Assembly (NCBI GenBank): GCA_929200255.1
Contig: CAKMYZ010000002.1
Coordinates: 1 to 64,000, forward strand
Direction: 5' to 3'
Origin: an uncultured Alphaproteobacteria bacterium
GTDB lineage: Bacteria > Pseudomonadota > Alphaproteobacteria > Rhodobacterales > Rhodobacteraceae
Length of the DNA stretch: 64,000 nt
Shown here: one piece after another, positions 28,548-37,172 of the stretch
How the letters are laid out: each line of letters begins with the position of its first letter
Numbering within the stretch: the stretch's first letter is position 1
Program-made: the position numbers and the translations under genes
The notes under the pieces: generated by a model
Databases searched by the model: none
Told to the model about the DNA's origin: nothing
Seen by the model: the letters and a program-made list of their open reading frames with translations, nothing else

Positions 28548-28916
28548 ATGTCGGACACACGCCTATCGTTCAAAGAGATGTGCGCGAAATTCGACGTAAC
28601 GCCACGCACGTTACGCTACTACGAGTACATCGAATTGCTCAGCCCCGAAAAAGAGGGACGATCGCGCTTTTATGGCGCAAAAGAGTTGGCACGAATGACC
28701 TTGATCCTGCGTGGGCGACGGTTTGGTTTTTCTCTTGAAGATATCCGCCAGTGGCTGCTGATCTACGAAAATGAAGGCACTGAAGCTCAGATGCATGAAT
28801 GGGTTGCACTTGCCGATCGCCAATTGGTCGAACTGGCAGAGCAAAAGAAGCAGTTGGAAGAGACGATTTCAGAGCTTCAGGTTCTACGCGATGACACAGC
28901 CAAGACACTTGGCTAG
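28548..28916 (+). CDS. MerR family transcriptional regulator (first of a tandem pair)
   Basis: A 122-residue MerR protein: helix-turn-helix and wing at about residues 7-75 (DVTPRTLRYYEYIELLSP) and a C-terminal coiled coil (about 85-120). No metal-binding cysteines are present, so it is not a metal sensor. It is clearly paralogous to the next gene. The ATG follows GAGGGAG with good spacing. Confidence 0.9.
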   Translation: MSDTRLSFKEMCAKFDVTPRTLRYYEYIELLSPEKEGRSRFYGAKELARMTLILRGRRFGFSLEDIRQWLLIYENEGTEAQMHEWVALADRQLVELAEQKKQLEETISELQVLRDDTAKTLG

Positions 28917-29219
28917 CGCCTTCCGCACTTCACAACTGAGTTAGCACGGCGCGATCAAGCCGGGAACCGCGCCGGATTGATCATTGGGAATCTCTCCTAC
29001 ACTCGGTCCCAAACCCCTTTAAAAACGCTCTTAGGGGGAATAAATGAAGTTTTTCCCAGTTTTTTTATTGCGTCACACCTGCCCCATTTTTCCTGACCTT
29101 TCGTCAACCTGCTTGTGACGCCACGTTACGTTTACGTCAACGTAAGCATTGCTTGTAAGGTAGGGCCAACCTCCACAAGTGCGGGCCATTCGAAACACGC
29201 ATAAGGAAGGAATGAAAAG
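28917..29219. other. Intergenic region between the two MerR genes
   Basis: About 300 bases without a gene. It holds the palindromic candidate operator at 29126-29145 and several T-rich stretches around 29048-29068. A GAAGGAATG Shine-Dalgarno region precedes the second MerR gene. Confidence 0.6.
29126..29145. promoter_or_regulatory. Candidate MerR-type operator
   Basis: TTACGTTTACGTCAACGTAA: TTACGTT and AACGTAA are inverted around TACGTC. From memory it resembles ACGT-rich sites described for LiuR-type MerR regulators of acyl-CoA degradation. It lies about 75 bases before the second MerR gene, the position expected for control of this gene and the beta-oxidation genes after it. Confidence 0.6.
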
Positions 29220-29621
29220 ATGACGACTGATACGTTTAACATTCGCGAAATGTGTGACGCATTTGATGTGACGCCACGCACACTTCGCTTTTACGAAGCC
29301 AAAGAACTGCTGTTCCCGATCCGCGAGGGCCAGAAACGCCTGTTTACAAAACGGGACCGCGCCCGCCTGAAATTGATCCTGCGCGGCAAACGCTTTGGCT
29401 TTTCATTGGAAGAAATTCGTCAACTGCTCGACCTCTACCACATGAACGACGGCCAAGTCGCGCAGCTGTCCAAATCGTATGTGCTTGCCGAACAGCATCT
29501 TGCCGATATGGAGGCCCAAAGGGCCGAGTTGGAAGAAGCGATCAGCGAGTTGAAGGAACAAATGGCCTGGGGTGCTGACAAGCTCGCCCAATTGGCCAAA
29601 GAAAAAACGGTCGCGGCCTAA
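29220..29621 (+). CDS. MerR family transcriptional regulator of the beta-oxidation cluster
   Basis: A 133-residue MerR protein with the winged helix at about 6-75 (FDVTPRTLRFYEAKELL) and a coiled coil to the end. It lacks cysteine ligands. It is 42 bases upstream of the acyl-CoA dehydrogenase in the same direction, behind a palindromic site, which fits a local regulator responding to acyl-CoA. It is paralogous to the MerR gene at 28548. Confidence 0.9.
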   Translation: MTTDTFNIREMCDAFDVTPRTLRFYEAKELLFPIREGQKRLFTKRDRARLKLILRGKRFGFSLEEIRQLLDLYHMNDGQVAQLSKSYVLAEQHLADMEAQRAELEEAISELKEQMAWGADKLAQLAKEKTVAA

Positions 29622-29663
29622 TCAGGCCCGACCACCCAACAAGACCAAACGGAGAGACCCCAG

Positions 29664-31439
29664 ATGCCGATCTACAATGCGCCCACCAAAGACATCCAGT
29701 TTGTGTTGCATGACCTGCTCAAGGTCAGCGAACAGGACATCCCCGGATTTGAAGACCTTGACCGGGGCTTTACCGGTGCGGTTGTTGAAGAAGCTGGCAA
29801 GGTTGCCTCTGACGTCTTGCACCCACTCAACGTGGTGGGTGACACCGAAGGCTGTGTGATGGAAAACGGCGTCGTCCGCACGCCGACCGGTTTCAAGGCC
29901 GCCTTCGCGCAGATGAAAGACGGCGGCTGGACCGCGATGGACTGCGATCCAGAGTATGGTGGCCAAGGCCTGCCTTACGTCATGCACACGGCGGCGCAGG
30001 AACCGTTTGTTTCCGCCAACATGGCCTTCAACATGTACCAGGGCCTGACCCACGGTGCTTACTCTGCAATCCATGCGCATGGGTCTGACGCGCAAAAGCA
30101 AAAATATCTGCCCAAGATGGTCTCTTGCGAATGGACCGGCACGATGAACCTGACCGAGCCGCATTGCGGCACGGATCTAGGGCTGATGCGCACGAAAGCC
30201 GAGCCAAACGATGACGGTTCTTTCAAAATCACTGGCCAGAAGATATTTATCTCAGCCGGTGAACACGACATGGCCGAAAACATCATTCACCTTGTGTTGG
30301 CAAAAATCCCCGGCGGGCCGGAAGGCATCAAAGGCGTCTCTCTCTTTATTGTGCCCAAGTTCATCGTCAACGATGACGGCTCGCTAGGCGCGCGTAACGG
30401 TGTCGCCTGCGGCAAGATCGAAGAAAAAATGGGTATCCACGGCAATTCGACCTGCGTGATGAACTACGACGAAGCGACAGGTTATCTGATCGGGGAAAAG
30501 CACAAAGGTATGCGGGCGATGTTCACGATGATGAACGAGGCACGTCTGGGTGTTGGTCTGCAAGGCTATGCTCAAGCTGAAAGCGCCTATCAGAATGCCG
30601 TGGCCTATGCCAACGACCGCCTGCAAGGGCGTGATGTGACGGGCGCCAAAAACCCCGATGGCCCTGCCGACCCGCTGATCGTCCATCCCGATATTCGCCG
30701 CAACCTGATGGACCAGAAATCCTTTGTCGAAGGGGCGCGTGCGTTCACATACTGGGGGGCTTACCTGATCGATCGGGCGCACAAGAATGACGACGCTCAG
30801 GCCGATGGCCTGATTTCCCTGATGACGCCGGTTATCAAAGGGTTCCTGACCGACAAAGGCTTTGAGTACGCAACAGCTGCCCAGCAGGTCTATGGCGGTC
30901 ACGGCTACATCGAAGAATGGGGCATGTCCCAATACGCCCGCGACGCCCGGATCGCCATGATCTACGAAGGCGCAAACGGTGTACAGGCACTGGACCTTGT
31001 GGGCCGCAAACTCGGCCAAGACGGTGGCAAGCATGTAATGGCCTTCTTTGAGATGATCAAAACCTTCATCAAGGAAAACGAAGGCCATGAGGCGTTGAAC
31101 GCTGATTTTCTTGAACCGCTGAAAGCAGCATCAAAGGACCTGCAAGCCGCCGGCATGTACTTTATGCAGAACGCGACAAAGCCCAATAACGCGCTGTCGG
31201 GATCATACGATTTCATGCACATGATGGGCCACGTCTGCCTTGGCCTGATGTGGGCGCGCATGGCGAAAGCGGCAATGGAAGCACTGGAAGATGGTGCATC
31301 TGACACCGCATTCTACGAGACCAAGATCGCGACTGGCCGCTACTACATGGCGCGCCAACTGCCCGCCACATCGATGCACCTCGCGCGCATCAACACCGGC
31401 GGTGATACTATCATGGCGTTAGACGCCGCAAACTTCTAA
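29664..31439 (+). CDS. Acyl-CoA dehydrogenase with extra C-terminal domain
   Basis: A 591-residue FAD enzyme, longer than classical acyl-CoA dehydrogenases (about 380-400) because of an N-terminal extension and an added C-terminal helical domain (from about 470). FAD/substrate motifs include [11 protein letters not shown] and [10 protein letters not shown]; the segment [21 protein letters not shown] in split form holds the catalytic Glu near 433. First structural gene of the fatty-acid cluster; ends in a strong terminator. Confidence 0.92.
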   Translation: MPIYNAPTKDIQFVLHDLLKVSEQDIPGFEDLDRGFTGAVVEEAGKVASDVLHPLNVVGDTEGCVMENGVVRTPTGFKAAFAQMKDGGWTAMDCDPEYGGQGLPYVMHTAAQEPFVSANMAFNMYQGLTHGAYSAIHAHGSDAQKQKYLPKMVSCEWTGTMNLTEPHCGTDLGLMRTKAEPNDDGSFKITGQKIFISAGEHDMAENIIHLVLAKIPGGPEGIKGVSLFIVPKFIVNDDGSLGARNGVACGKIEEKMGIHGNSTCVMNYDEATGYLIGEKHKGMRAMFTMMNEARLGVGLQGYAQAESAYQNAVAYANDRLQGRDVTGAKNPDGPADPLIVHPDIRRNLMDQKSFVEGARAFTYWGAYLIDRAHKNDDAQADGLISLMTPVIKGFLTDKGFEYATAAQQVYGGHGYIEEWGMSQYARDARIAMIYEGANGVQALDLVGRKLGQDGGKHVMAFFEMIKTFIKENEGHEALNADFLEPLKAASKDLQAAGMYFMQNATKPNNALSGSYDFMHMMGHVCLGLMWARMAKAAMEALEDGASDTAFYETKIATGRYYMARQLPATSMHLARINTGGDTIMALDAANF

Positions 31440-31448
31440 GCTTGGCGA

Positions 31449-31476
31449 AGGCGCGCCCAATTCGGCGCGCCTTTTT
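31449..31476 (+). terminator. Terminator of the acyl-CoA dehydrogenase gene
   Basis: AGGCGCGCC and GGCGCGCCT form a perfect nine-pair stem around CAATTC, followed by TTTT. It begins ten bases after the stop and separates this gene from the GST-thiolase-fadJ group. Confidence 0.88.
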
Positions 31477-31528
31477 CGGCTACTTATTATTCCCGTAGCC
31501 ATACAATAGGTTGGGAGGCCTTCGCGAC

Positions 31529-32152
31529 ATGATGAAATTACACTGCCTCGGCGAAAGTGGAAACGCCTACAAGGCGGCCCTGACCCTGACCCTTGCCGAT
31601 GCAAGCTGGGAGCCTGTATTCGTGGACTTCTTCAAAGGTGCCACACGCACGCCCGAATTCCGCGCGCTTAACGTCATGGGCGAAGTGCCTGTCCTGGAAG
31701 ACGGTGATTTGATCCTAACACAATCGGGTGTCATTCAGGACTATATCAGTTCCAAAACAGGCAAGCTGGGCGGTAAATCCGCCGCCGAACGCCGCGACGT
31801 GCTGCGTTGGATGTTCTTTGACAATCACAAGGTGTCAGGCGTTGCCGGGCCTTTGCGTTTCAACATGAACTTCCTGCCCGAAGACAAGCGCAATGCCGAT
31901 GTGAACGCATTTATGGCCATGCGTCTGGCCTCGGCTCTCAAGATCATGGACGCGCAATTGGCCGAACAAGCATGGCTTGCCGCCGATGACATCACCATCG
32001 CCGACATCGCCTGTGCCGGTTACCTGTTTTACACCGAAGATTTCACCTTCGACCGTACCAAATACCCCAATATCGACCGCTGGCTGACTGCAATTGCAGA
32101 TCAACCCGGTTGGAAACACCCTTATGACCTGATGCCGCGCGCCCTTGGGTGA
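31529..32152 (+). CDS. Glutathione S-transferase family protein
   Basis: A 207-residue protein with an N-terminal thioredoxin-like domain (LHCLGESGNAYKAALTLTLA; the cis-Pro region is EVPVLEDGDLILTQSGVI) and a C-terminal helical GST domain (WLAADDITIADIACAGYLF). Its place inside the beta-oxidation cluster suggests a role on acyl or electrophilic intermediates, but none is shown. Either ATG at 31529 or 31532 could be the start. Confidence 0.87.
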   Translation: MMKLHCLGESGNAYKAALTLTLADASWEPVFVDFFKGATRTPEFRALNVMGEVPVLEDGDLILTQSGVIQDYISSKTGKLGGKSAAERRDVLRWMFFDNHKVSGVAGPLRFNMNFLPEDKRNADVNAFMAMRLASALKIMDAQLAEQAWLAADDITIADIACAGYLFYTEDFTFDRTKYPNIDRWLTAIADQPGWKHPYDLMPRALG

Positions 32153-32174
32153 CGCAACCGAACTGGAGGACCAC

Positions 32175-33386
32175 ATGACCGAAGCTTATATCTACGACGC
32201 CATCCGCACCCCGCGCGGCAAGGGCCGCAAGGACGGCAGCCTGCACGAAGTCACATCCGCGCGGCTCTCCGCTGGCGTGCTCAACGCGCTCAAAGAGCGG
32301 AACAACCTCGAAGGTCATGCCGTGGAAGACGTGATCTGGGGCAATGTGACCCAGGTTGCCGAACAGGGTGGCTGCCTTGCGCGGACCGCTGTTCTGGCCT
32401 CTGACCTTGATCAATCGATCCCCGGTCTTGCAATAAACCGCTTCTGTGCCTCCGGCATGGAAGCTGTGAACCTTGCGGCCAACCAGGTGAAAGGTGGCGC
32501 GGGCCAGGCTTATATTGCAGGTGGTGTCGAAATGATGGGCCGTGTTGCCATGGGATCCGACGGGGCAGCGATTGCCGTTGATCCGTCCATCGCCATGGAT
32601 ACCTATTTCGTACCGCAGGGTATCTCTGCCGATATCATCGCAACCGAATATGGCTTTAGCCGTGATGATGCCGACCAGCTTGCCATGGCAAGCCAGAAAC
32701 GCGCCAAGCAGGCATGGGACGAAAAGCGGTTTGAGAAATCCATCGTGCCTGTGCGCGATGTGAACGGCCTCGCCATTCTTGATCACGATGAATACATGCG
32801 CCCCGGCACCGACATGCAGTCACTCGGCGGCCTGAACCCGGCCTTCCAAGCCATGGGCGAAGTGATGCCCGGCTTCGACAAAGTCGCACTGATGAAGTAC
32901 CCGCATTTGGAGAAAATCAACCACATCCACCACGCCGGGAACTCTTCGGGTATCGTGGATGGTGCCGCTGGCGTCCTGATCGCCTCCAAGGAATGGGGTG
33001 AGGCGCATGGCATCAAACCTCGCGCACGGATCAAAGCCACAGCAAAAATCGGGACTGACCCAACCATCATGCTGACCGGCCCGGTGCCTGTAACCGAACA
33101 TATCATGAAATCCTCTGGCATGAGCATCAGCGACATCGACCTTTTCGAAGTCAACGAAGCCTTCGCATCGGTTGTTCTGCGCTTCATGCAGGCCTTTGAT
33201 GTTGACGACAGCATTGTGAACGTCAACGGCGGCTCTATCGCCATGGGGCACCCCTTGGGTGCCACAGGCGCCATTATCATCGGCACCCTGCTGGATGAGT
33301 TGGAGCGCACCGGCAAAGGTACCGGGCTTGCGACACTGTGTATCGCGTCCGGCATGGGAGCAGCTACCATCATCGAGCGGATATAG
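32175..33386 (+). CDS. Acetyl-CoA C-acyltransferase (thiolase)
   Basis: A 403-residue thiolase for the last step of beta-oxidation. Cys91 in NRFCASGMEAV is the acyl-accepting residue; GHPLGATGA (about 358) holds the catalytic His; CIASGMGAA near the end holds the second Cys. The start at 32175 follows CTGGAGGA. It lies between the GST and the NTF2-like gene, upstream of the FadJ-type partner. Confidence 0.94.
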   Translation: MTEAYIYDAIRTPRGKGRKDGSLHEVTSARLSAGVLNALKERNNLEGHAVEDVIWGNVTQVAEQGGCLARTAVLASDLDQSIPGLAINRFCASGMEAVNLAANQVKGGAGQAYIAGGVEMMGRVAMGSDGAAIAVDPSIAMDTYFVPQGISADIIATEYGFSRDDADQLAMASQKRAKQAWDEKRFEKSIVPVRDVNGLAILDHDEYMRPGTDMQSLGGLNPAFQAMGEVMPGFDKVALMKYPHLEKINHIHHAGNSSGIVDGAAGVLIASKEWGEAHGIKPRARIKATAKIGTDPTIMLTGPVPVTEHIMKSSGMSISDIDLFEVNEAFASVVLRFMQAFDVDDSIVNVNGGSIAMGHPLGATGAIIIGTLLDELERTGKGTGLATLCIASGMGAATIIERI

Positions 33387-33390
33387 TCAC

Positions 33391-33855
33391 ATGCCGACAC
33401 GGGCGCGCATCGCAGCTTCCGATATCGCGGAGGCCATCTTGGAAGTCACGGGCGATGCCCTGATGTCCGGGGACTTCGATGCCCTGGCTGCCGTCTATCA
33501 CGTGCCCCAAGTCATCGTCACGATGGCGGGTCCTATTAACATGGAGACACCAGACGACCTGCGCCGGGCCTTTGATGGAACGCATCAATACTTCAAAGGC
33601 TTGGGGATCACAGAAGTCATCCGCGCATGTGTGGCAGCGGAGTACACGTCGCCAACACGCATCGAATCCACGCATGTTACTGAGCTGGTCAAGAATGGCG
33701 AGCGGCTCAATGATCCGTATCCGGTGTTTTCAGTTCTCGAAAAGAAGGGTGGCAACTGGAAGGTCACCCGCGGCGAATATGCGCTGGAAGCGACAAACGG
33801 GCATGCATTGGCGCTTGGTCTCGCCGATGCATCGCACCGCAAGCAATCAACATAA
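33391..33855 (+). CDS. NTF2-like (SnoaL-fold) hypothetical protein
   Basis: A 154-residue protein starting five bases after the thiolase stop. The pattern ALMSGDFDALAAVYHVPQV then late strands NWKVTRGEYALE is that of an NTF2-like alpha+beta cone. No catalytic residues are evident. Its location between thiolase and fadJ implies co-expression with beta-oxidation. Confidence 0.65.
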   Translation: MPTRARIAASDIAEAILEVTGDALMSGDFDALAAVYHVPQVIVTMAGPINMETPDDLRRAFDGTHQYFKGLGITEVIRACVAAEYTSPTRIESTHVTELVKNGERLNDPYPVFSVLEKKGGNWKVTRGEYALEATNGHALALGLADASHRKQST

Positions 33856-33918
33856 ATATCCATGGGCCAAGCTGCTGAAGCGTCTGCGCCCCAGCCCGTC
33901 AGGAAGGAATGAACAAAG

Positions 33919-36117
33919 ATGACTGACTTTACCATGAGCAAGGACGCGGATGGCATCGCGACAATTGTTTGGGACACTGTTGGCAAATCCATGAACGTCA
34001 TGAACCAGCAGGGCTTTCTTGATCTGGAAGCGCTGATTGATCAGGCTTTGGCCGATGACACCATCAAGGGTGTGATCATTACCTCTGGCAAGGCGGGGTC
34101 TTTCGCGGGTGGTATGGACCTGAATGTCATTGCGAAAATGAAGGAAAGCGCCGGCGATGATCCCGCGCGCGGTCTGTTTGAAGGTGTGATGAACATGCAC
34201 GCCGTGCTGCGCAAGATTGAACGCGCAGGCATGGACCCCAAGACCAACAAAGGTGGCAAGCCGATTGCCGCCGCCCTGCCCGGCACCGCACTTGGCATCG
34301 GTTTGGAAATCCCGCTGGCCTGTCACCGCATCTTTGCCGCGGATAACCCAAAGGCCAAGATCGGCTTGCCGGAAATCCTTGTCGGTATTTTCCCCGGTGC
34401 AGGCGGCACAACGCGACTGTCCCGCAAGCTGGGTGCGATGGGCGCATCACCGCTTCTGCTGGAGGGTAAGCTGAATGATCCCAAGAAGGCGAAGGCGGCT
34501 GGCGTCGTGGATGAGGTTGTCCCGGCTGATGAACTGCTATCCGCTGCCAAAGCATGGGTTCTGTCAGAGCCTGCAATCGTCAAACCATGGGACGAAAAGG
34601 GGTATAAAATGCCCGGAGGCGCCCCTTACCACCCTGCCGGTTTCATGACCTTTGTGGGCGCCTCTGCGATGGTCAACGGCAAGACACAGGGCGTCTACCC
34701 TGCCGCCAAGGCCCTGCTGTCCGCCGTCTATGAAGGCGCGCTTGTCCCCTTCGACACCGCCATCAAGATCGAGGCCCGCTGGTTCACCAACGTCCTGATG
34801 AACCCATCATCCTCTGCCATGATCCGCAGCCTGTTCATCAACAAAGAGGCGTTGGAAAAAGGGGCTAACCGCCCAGACGCCCCCGACCAAAAGGTCAAAA
34901 AGGTCGGCGTCATTGGTGCAGGCATGATGGGTGCCGGCATTGCGCTTGTCTCGGCCCTCGCAGGGATCGAAGTGGTTCTGATCGACAGCACGCAGGAAGC
35001 CGCTGACAAAGGCAAATCCTACACCACCGCTCACCTTGATAAAGGTATCGCCCGCAATAAGGTGACCGAGGAAAAGAAAGAGGCCGTGTTGGACCTGATC
35101 AACGCCACGACAGACTATGACGCGCTCAAAGGTTGCGATTTGATTGTCGAAGCCGTGTTCGAAGATGTAAGCGTCAAGGCTGACGTCACCGCCAAAGTGC
35201 AAGCCATTACCGGCCCTGACTGCATTTTCGCCACCAACACATCGACGCTGCCAATCACCGAACTGGCAAAGGCATCCGCGGACGCCGAGAAGTTCATCGG
35301 CATCCACTTCTTTAGCCCCGTGGACAAAATGCTGCTGGTGGAAATCATCAAAGGCAAGAAAACCGGCGATGTGGCCGTGGCCAAGGCGCTCGACTATGTG
35401 CGCCAGATCAGGAAAACACCGATTGTCGTCAACGACGAACGGTTCTTCTACGCCAACCGCTGCATCATTCCCTACATCAACGAAGGCATTCGGATGGTGA
35501 AAGAAGGCGTCGAACCTGCGATGATCGAGAACGCGGCTAAACTGGTTGGTATGCCGCTGGGCCCACTGCAACTGGTTGATGAAACGTCGATTGATCTGGG
35601 CGTGAAGATTGCCAAAGCCACGCGCGCTGCGATGGGCGATGCCTATCCTGACGGCGAAGTCGACGATGTGCTGTTCTGGATGTTTGATCAGGAACGGCTT
35701 GGCCGCAAATCCAACGCCGGGTTCTACAGCTATGACGACAAGGGCAAACGTGGCAACCTCTGGGATGGCCTCGCTGCGCAATACCCGGTTGCGGATGAAC
35801 AGCCTGACCTGATCACCGTGCAGCACCGCCTGCTGTTTGCGCAAACGCTCGAAGCGGTGCGCGCATTGGAAGAAGGCGTGTTGGAAGATATCCGCGAAGG
35901 CGACGTTGGCGCGATCCTGGGCTGGGGCTTTGCGCCTTGGTCAGGCGGGCCGTTCAGCTGGCTCGACATCATCGGCGCGCCCTATGCGGCAGAACGCTGT
36001 GATCAGCTGGCCGCGGCATTCGGCGCGCGTTTCAGGACGCCTGACTTACTGCGCGAAATGGCCGACAAAGGTCAGGATTTCTACAAGCGTTTTGGCACGG
36101 ATGCGAAAGCTGCCTAA
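33919..36117 (+). CDS. fadJ: 3-hydroxyacyl-CoA dehydrogenase/enoyl-CoA hydratase (FadJ/FadB type)
   Basis: A 732-residue multifunctional enzyme. Residues 1-190 are an enoyl-CoA hydratase domain (GSFAGGMDLNVI oxyanion region, PGAGGTTRLSRKLG). From about 325 is the NAD-binding fold (GVIGAGMMGAGIA), with the catalytic His near 462 in GIHFFSPVDKM, then two C-terminal dehydrogenase repeats. It pairs with the upstream thiolase to form a beta-oxidation complex. RBS AGGAAGGA is ten bases before the ATG. Confidence 0.94.
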   Translation: MTDFTMSKDADGIATIVWDTVGKSMNVMNQQGFLDLEALIDQALADDTIKGVIITSGKAGSFAGGMDLNVIAKMKESAGDDPARGLFEGVMNMHAVLRKIERAGMDPKTNKGGKPIAAALPGTALGIGLEIPLACHRIFAADNPKAKIGLPEILVGIFPGAGGTTRLSRKLGAMGASPLLLEGKLNDPKKAKAAGVVDEVVPADELLSAAKAWVLSEPAIVKPWDEKGYKMPGGAPYHPAGFMTFVGASAMVNGKTQGVYPAAKALLSAVYEGALVPFDTAIKIEARWFTNVLMNPSSSAMIRSLFINKEALEKGANRPDAPDQKVKKVGVIGAGMMGAGIALVSALAGIEVVLIDSTQEAADKGKSYTTAHLDKGIARNKVTEEKKEAVLDLINATTDYDALKGCDLIVEAVFEDVSVKADVTAKVQAITGPDCIFATNTSTLPITELAKASADAEKFIGIHFFSPVDKMLLVEIIKGKKTGDVAVAKALDYVRQIRKTPIVVNDERFFYANRCIIPYINEGIRMVKEGVEPAMIENAAKLVGMPLGPLQLVDETSIDLGVKIAKATRAAMGDAYPDGEVDDVLFWMFDQERLGRKSNAGFYSYDDKGKRGNLWDGLAAQYPVADEQPDLITVQHRLLFAQTLEAVRALEEGVLEDIREGDVGAILGWGFAPWSGGPFSWLDIIGAPYAAERCDQLAAAFGARFRTPDLLREMADKGQDFYKRFGTDAKAA

Positions 36118-36120
36118 ACC

Positions 36121-36153
36121 ATGTGGCGCATCCCCAAACGGGGTGCGCCACAT
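36121..36153. terminator. Bidirectional hairpin between fadJ and the sulfotransferase
   Basis: ATGTGGCGCA and TGCGCCACAT plus an inner CCCC/GGGG form a 14-pair stem with one bulge and an AAAC loop. It lies four bases after the fadJ stop and reaches the stop of the convergent sulfotransferase. No T-run is present. Confidence 0.65.
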
Positions 36154-36788
36154 CAAAGCGTTGTTTGATAGCCAAAGCGTTCGATATCCAGCGCCGCAAT
36201 TTCTCGCACAATTTCAAACCCCTCCGTGTCATAGTAGCTGCGCCAGTCGGGCCTGCGTTCCGATCTGTTCACATGCGGAATACTTAGCTCAAAACCTAAG
36301 TGTTTGCAAAATGGCGCAAGATCCTCCGGATGCTCCAACCGGGCATAAAGCGTGCAGCGGTCCACCCCATTGATGTCGGTGACATAGCTGGCATATGGCG
36401 ACCGCCTGAGCGTGGATTGGATCATCCTTTGGCGCAGAAATTCGGCAAATTCATACTGCTTTGCCAACTGGACAGCCGGGTGATCAAAGCGCTGCACCCG
36501 CAGCCAATGGTAGTAGCTGACCATTCGGTCCCACGGGTTGCGTACAAGCGTAACCACGAAAAAATCCGCTCCAAAAAGCCCCGCAACATCGCGCAAACTA
36601 CTGTGCTTCCACAATCGACCGGGCGCATTCAGCATCTTGAGCCGCCCGCGTCGGCGCTTGGCCTTTGGCGTGTCACCAACCAGAATATCATCCGCTGCCG
36701 CACGATCCTCGAGCGCCAGCGCGAGGCTGGTCCCACCCGTCTTGGGAATATGCACAAAGACAAAACGGCGCTTGGGCGAGATAATCAT
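36153..36788 (-). CDS. Sulfotransferase family protein
   Basis: A 211-residue protein with the PAPS 5'-phosphosulfate loop HIPKTGGTS near residues 13-21 and the 3'-phosphate motif RNPWDRMVSYYHW near residue 84, as in Sulfotransfer_2 enzymes. The acceptor is unknown. Its ATG at 36788 overlaps by four bases the stop of the remnant EamA transporter reading frame upstream. Confidence 0.87.
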   Translation of the reverse strand: MIISPKRRFVFVHIPKTGGTSLALALEDRAAADDILVGDTPKAKRRRGRLKMLNAPGRLWKHSSLRDVAGLFGADFFVVTLVRNPWDRMVSYYHWLRVQRFDHPAVQLAKQYEFAEFLRQRMIQSTLRRSPYASYVTDINGVDRCTLYARLEHPEDLAPFCKHLGFELSIPHVNRSERRPDWRSYYDTEGFEIVREIAALDIERFGYQTTL

Positions 36789-37080
36789 GCGGGCCTGCGT
36801 ATGGCGATTGCGGCACCGGACAGCATAATCAACGCCATACCATGTAACCCAAGCGGCGGCACCGTCTGCCCCCACAGATACCAGGCCCATGCGCTGGCAA
36901 AGATCAGGAGCGAGAACTCAAAAACCGCCACCGCACTTGCCTCACCAATCTGATAGCCGCGAAACAACAGCATGATGCCGATCAGTGTCCCCGCAGCCTG
37001 CATCGCGATCCAGAACATCAAGCCGCCATACCTGCCAGAATGCACAGGGCGGCACGGGTTGGGGCGATGTGTTGCGTCAT
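36785..37080 (-). pseudogene. EamA/DMT transporter gene with large internal deletion
   Basis: From the ATG at 37080 one frame reads MTQHIAPTRAALCILAGMA, a typical EamA N-terminus and first helix start, then stops. A second frame takes over with MFWIAMQAAGTLIGIMLLF, GEASAVAVFEFSLLIFASAW and LGLHGMALIMLSGAAIAIR, the last helices of the same family. About 190 middle residues are missing and the ends are out of frame, so the gene is dead as a ten-helix transporter. Its surviving stop overlaps the sulfotransferase start. Confidence 0.75.
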
Positions 37081-37172
37081 TGGGTTGGCGTGCTCTCATT
37101 TCCTGTCTTCCAAAGTCACCAACATGACGCAATACTCAACCCTCAAAGCGACACAGACTGCGGGAGGGCGAC

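Noticed and set aside
28595-28615. CGTAACG and CGTTACG inverted repeat inside the first MerR gene
   Set aside because: It encodes the conserved DVTPRTLRYY helix and the paralogue lacks it, so it is more likely coding coincidence than an operator.
34807-35844. A 345-codon minus-strand reading frame opposite fadJ
   Set aside because: It is the antisense shadow of a clearly coding gene in G+C-rich DNA and has no recognisable domain.
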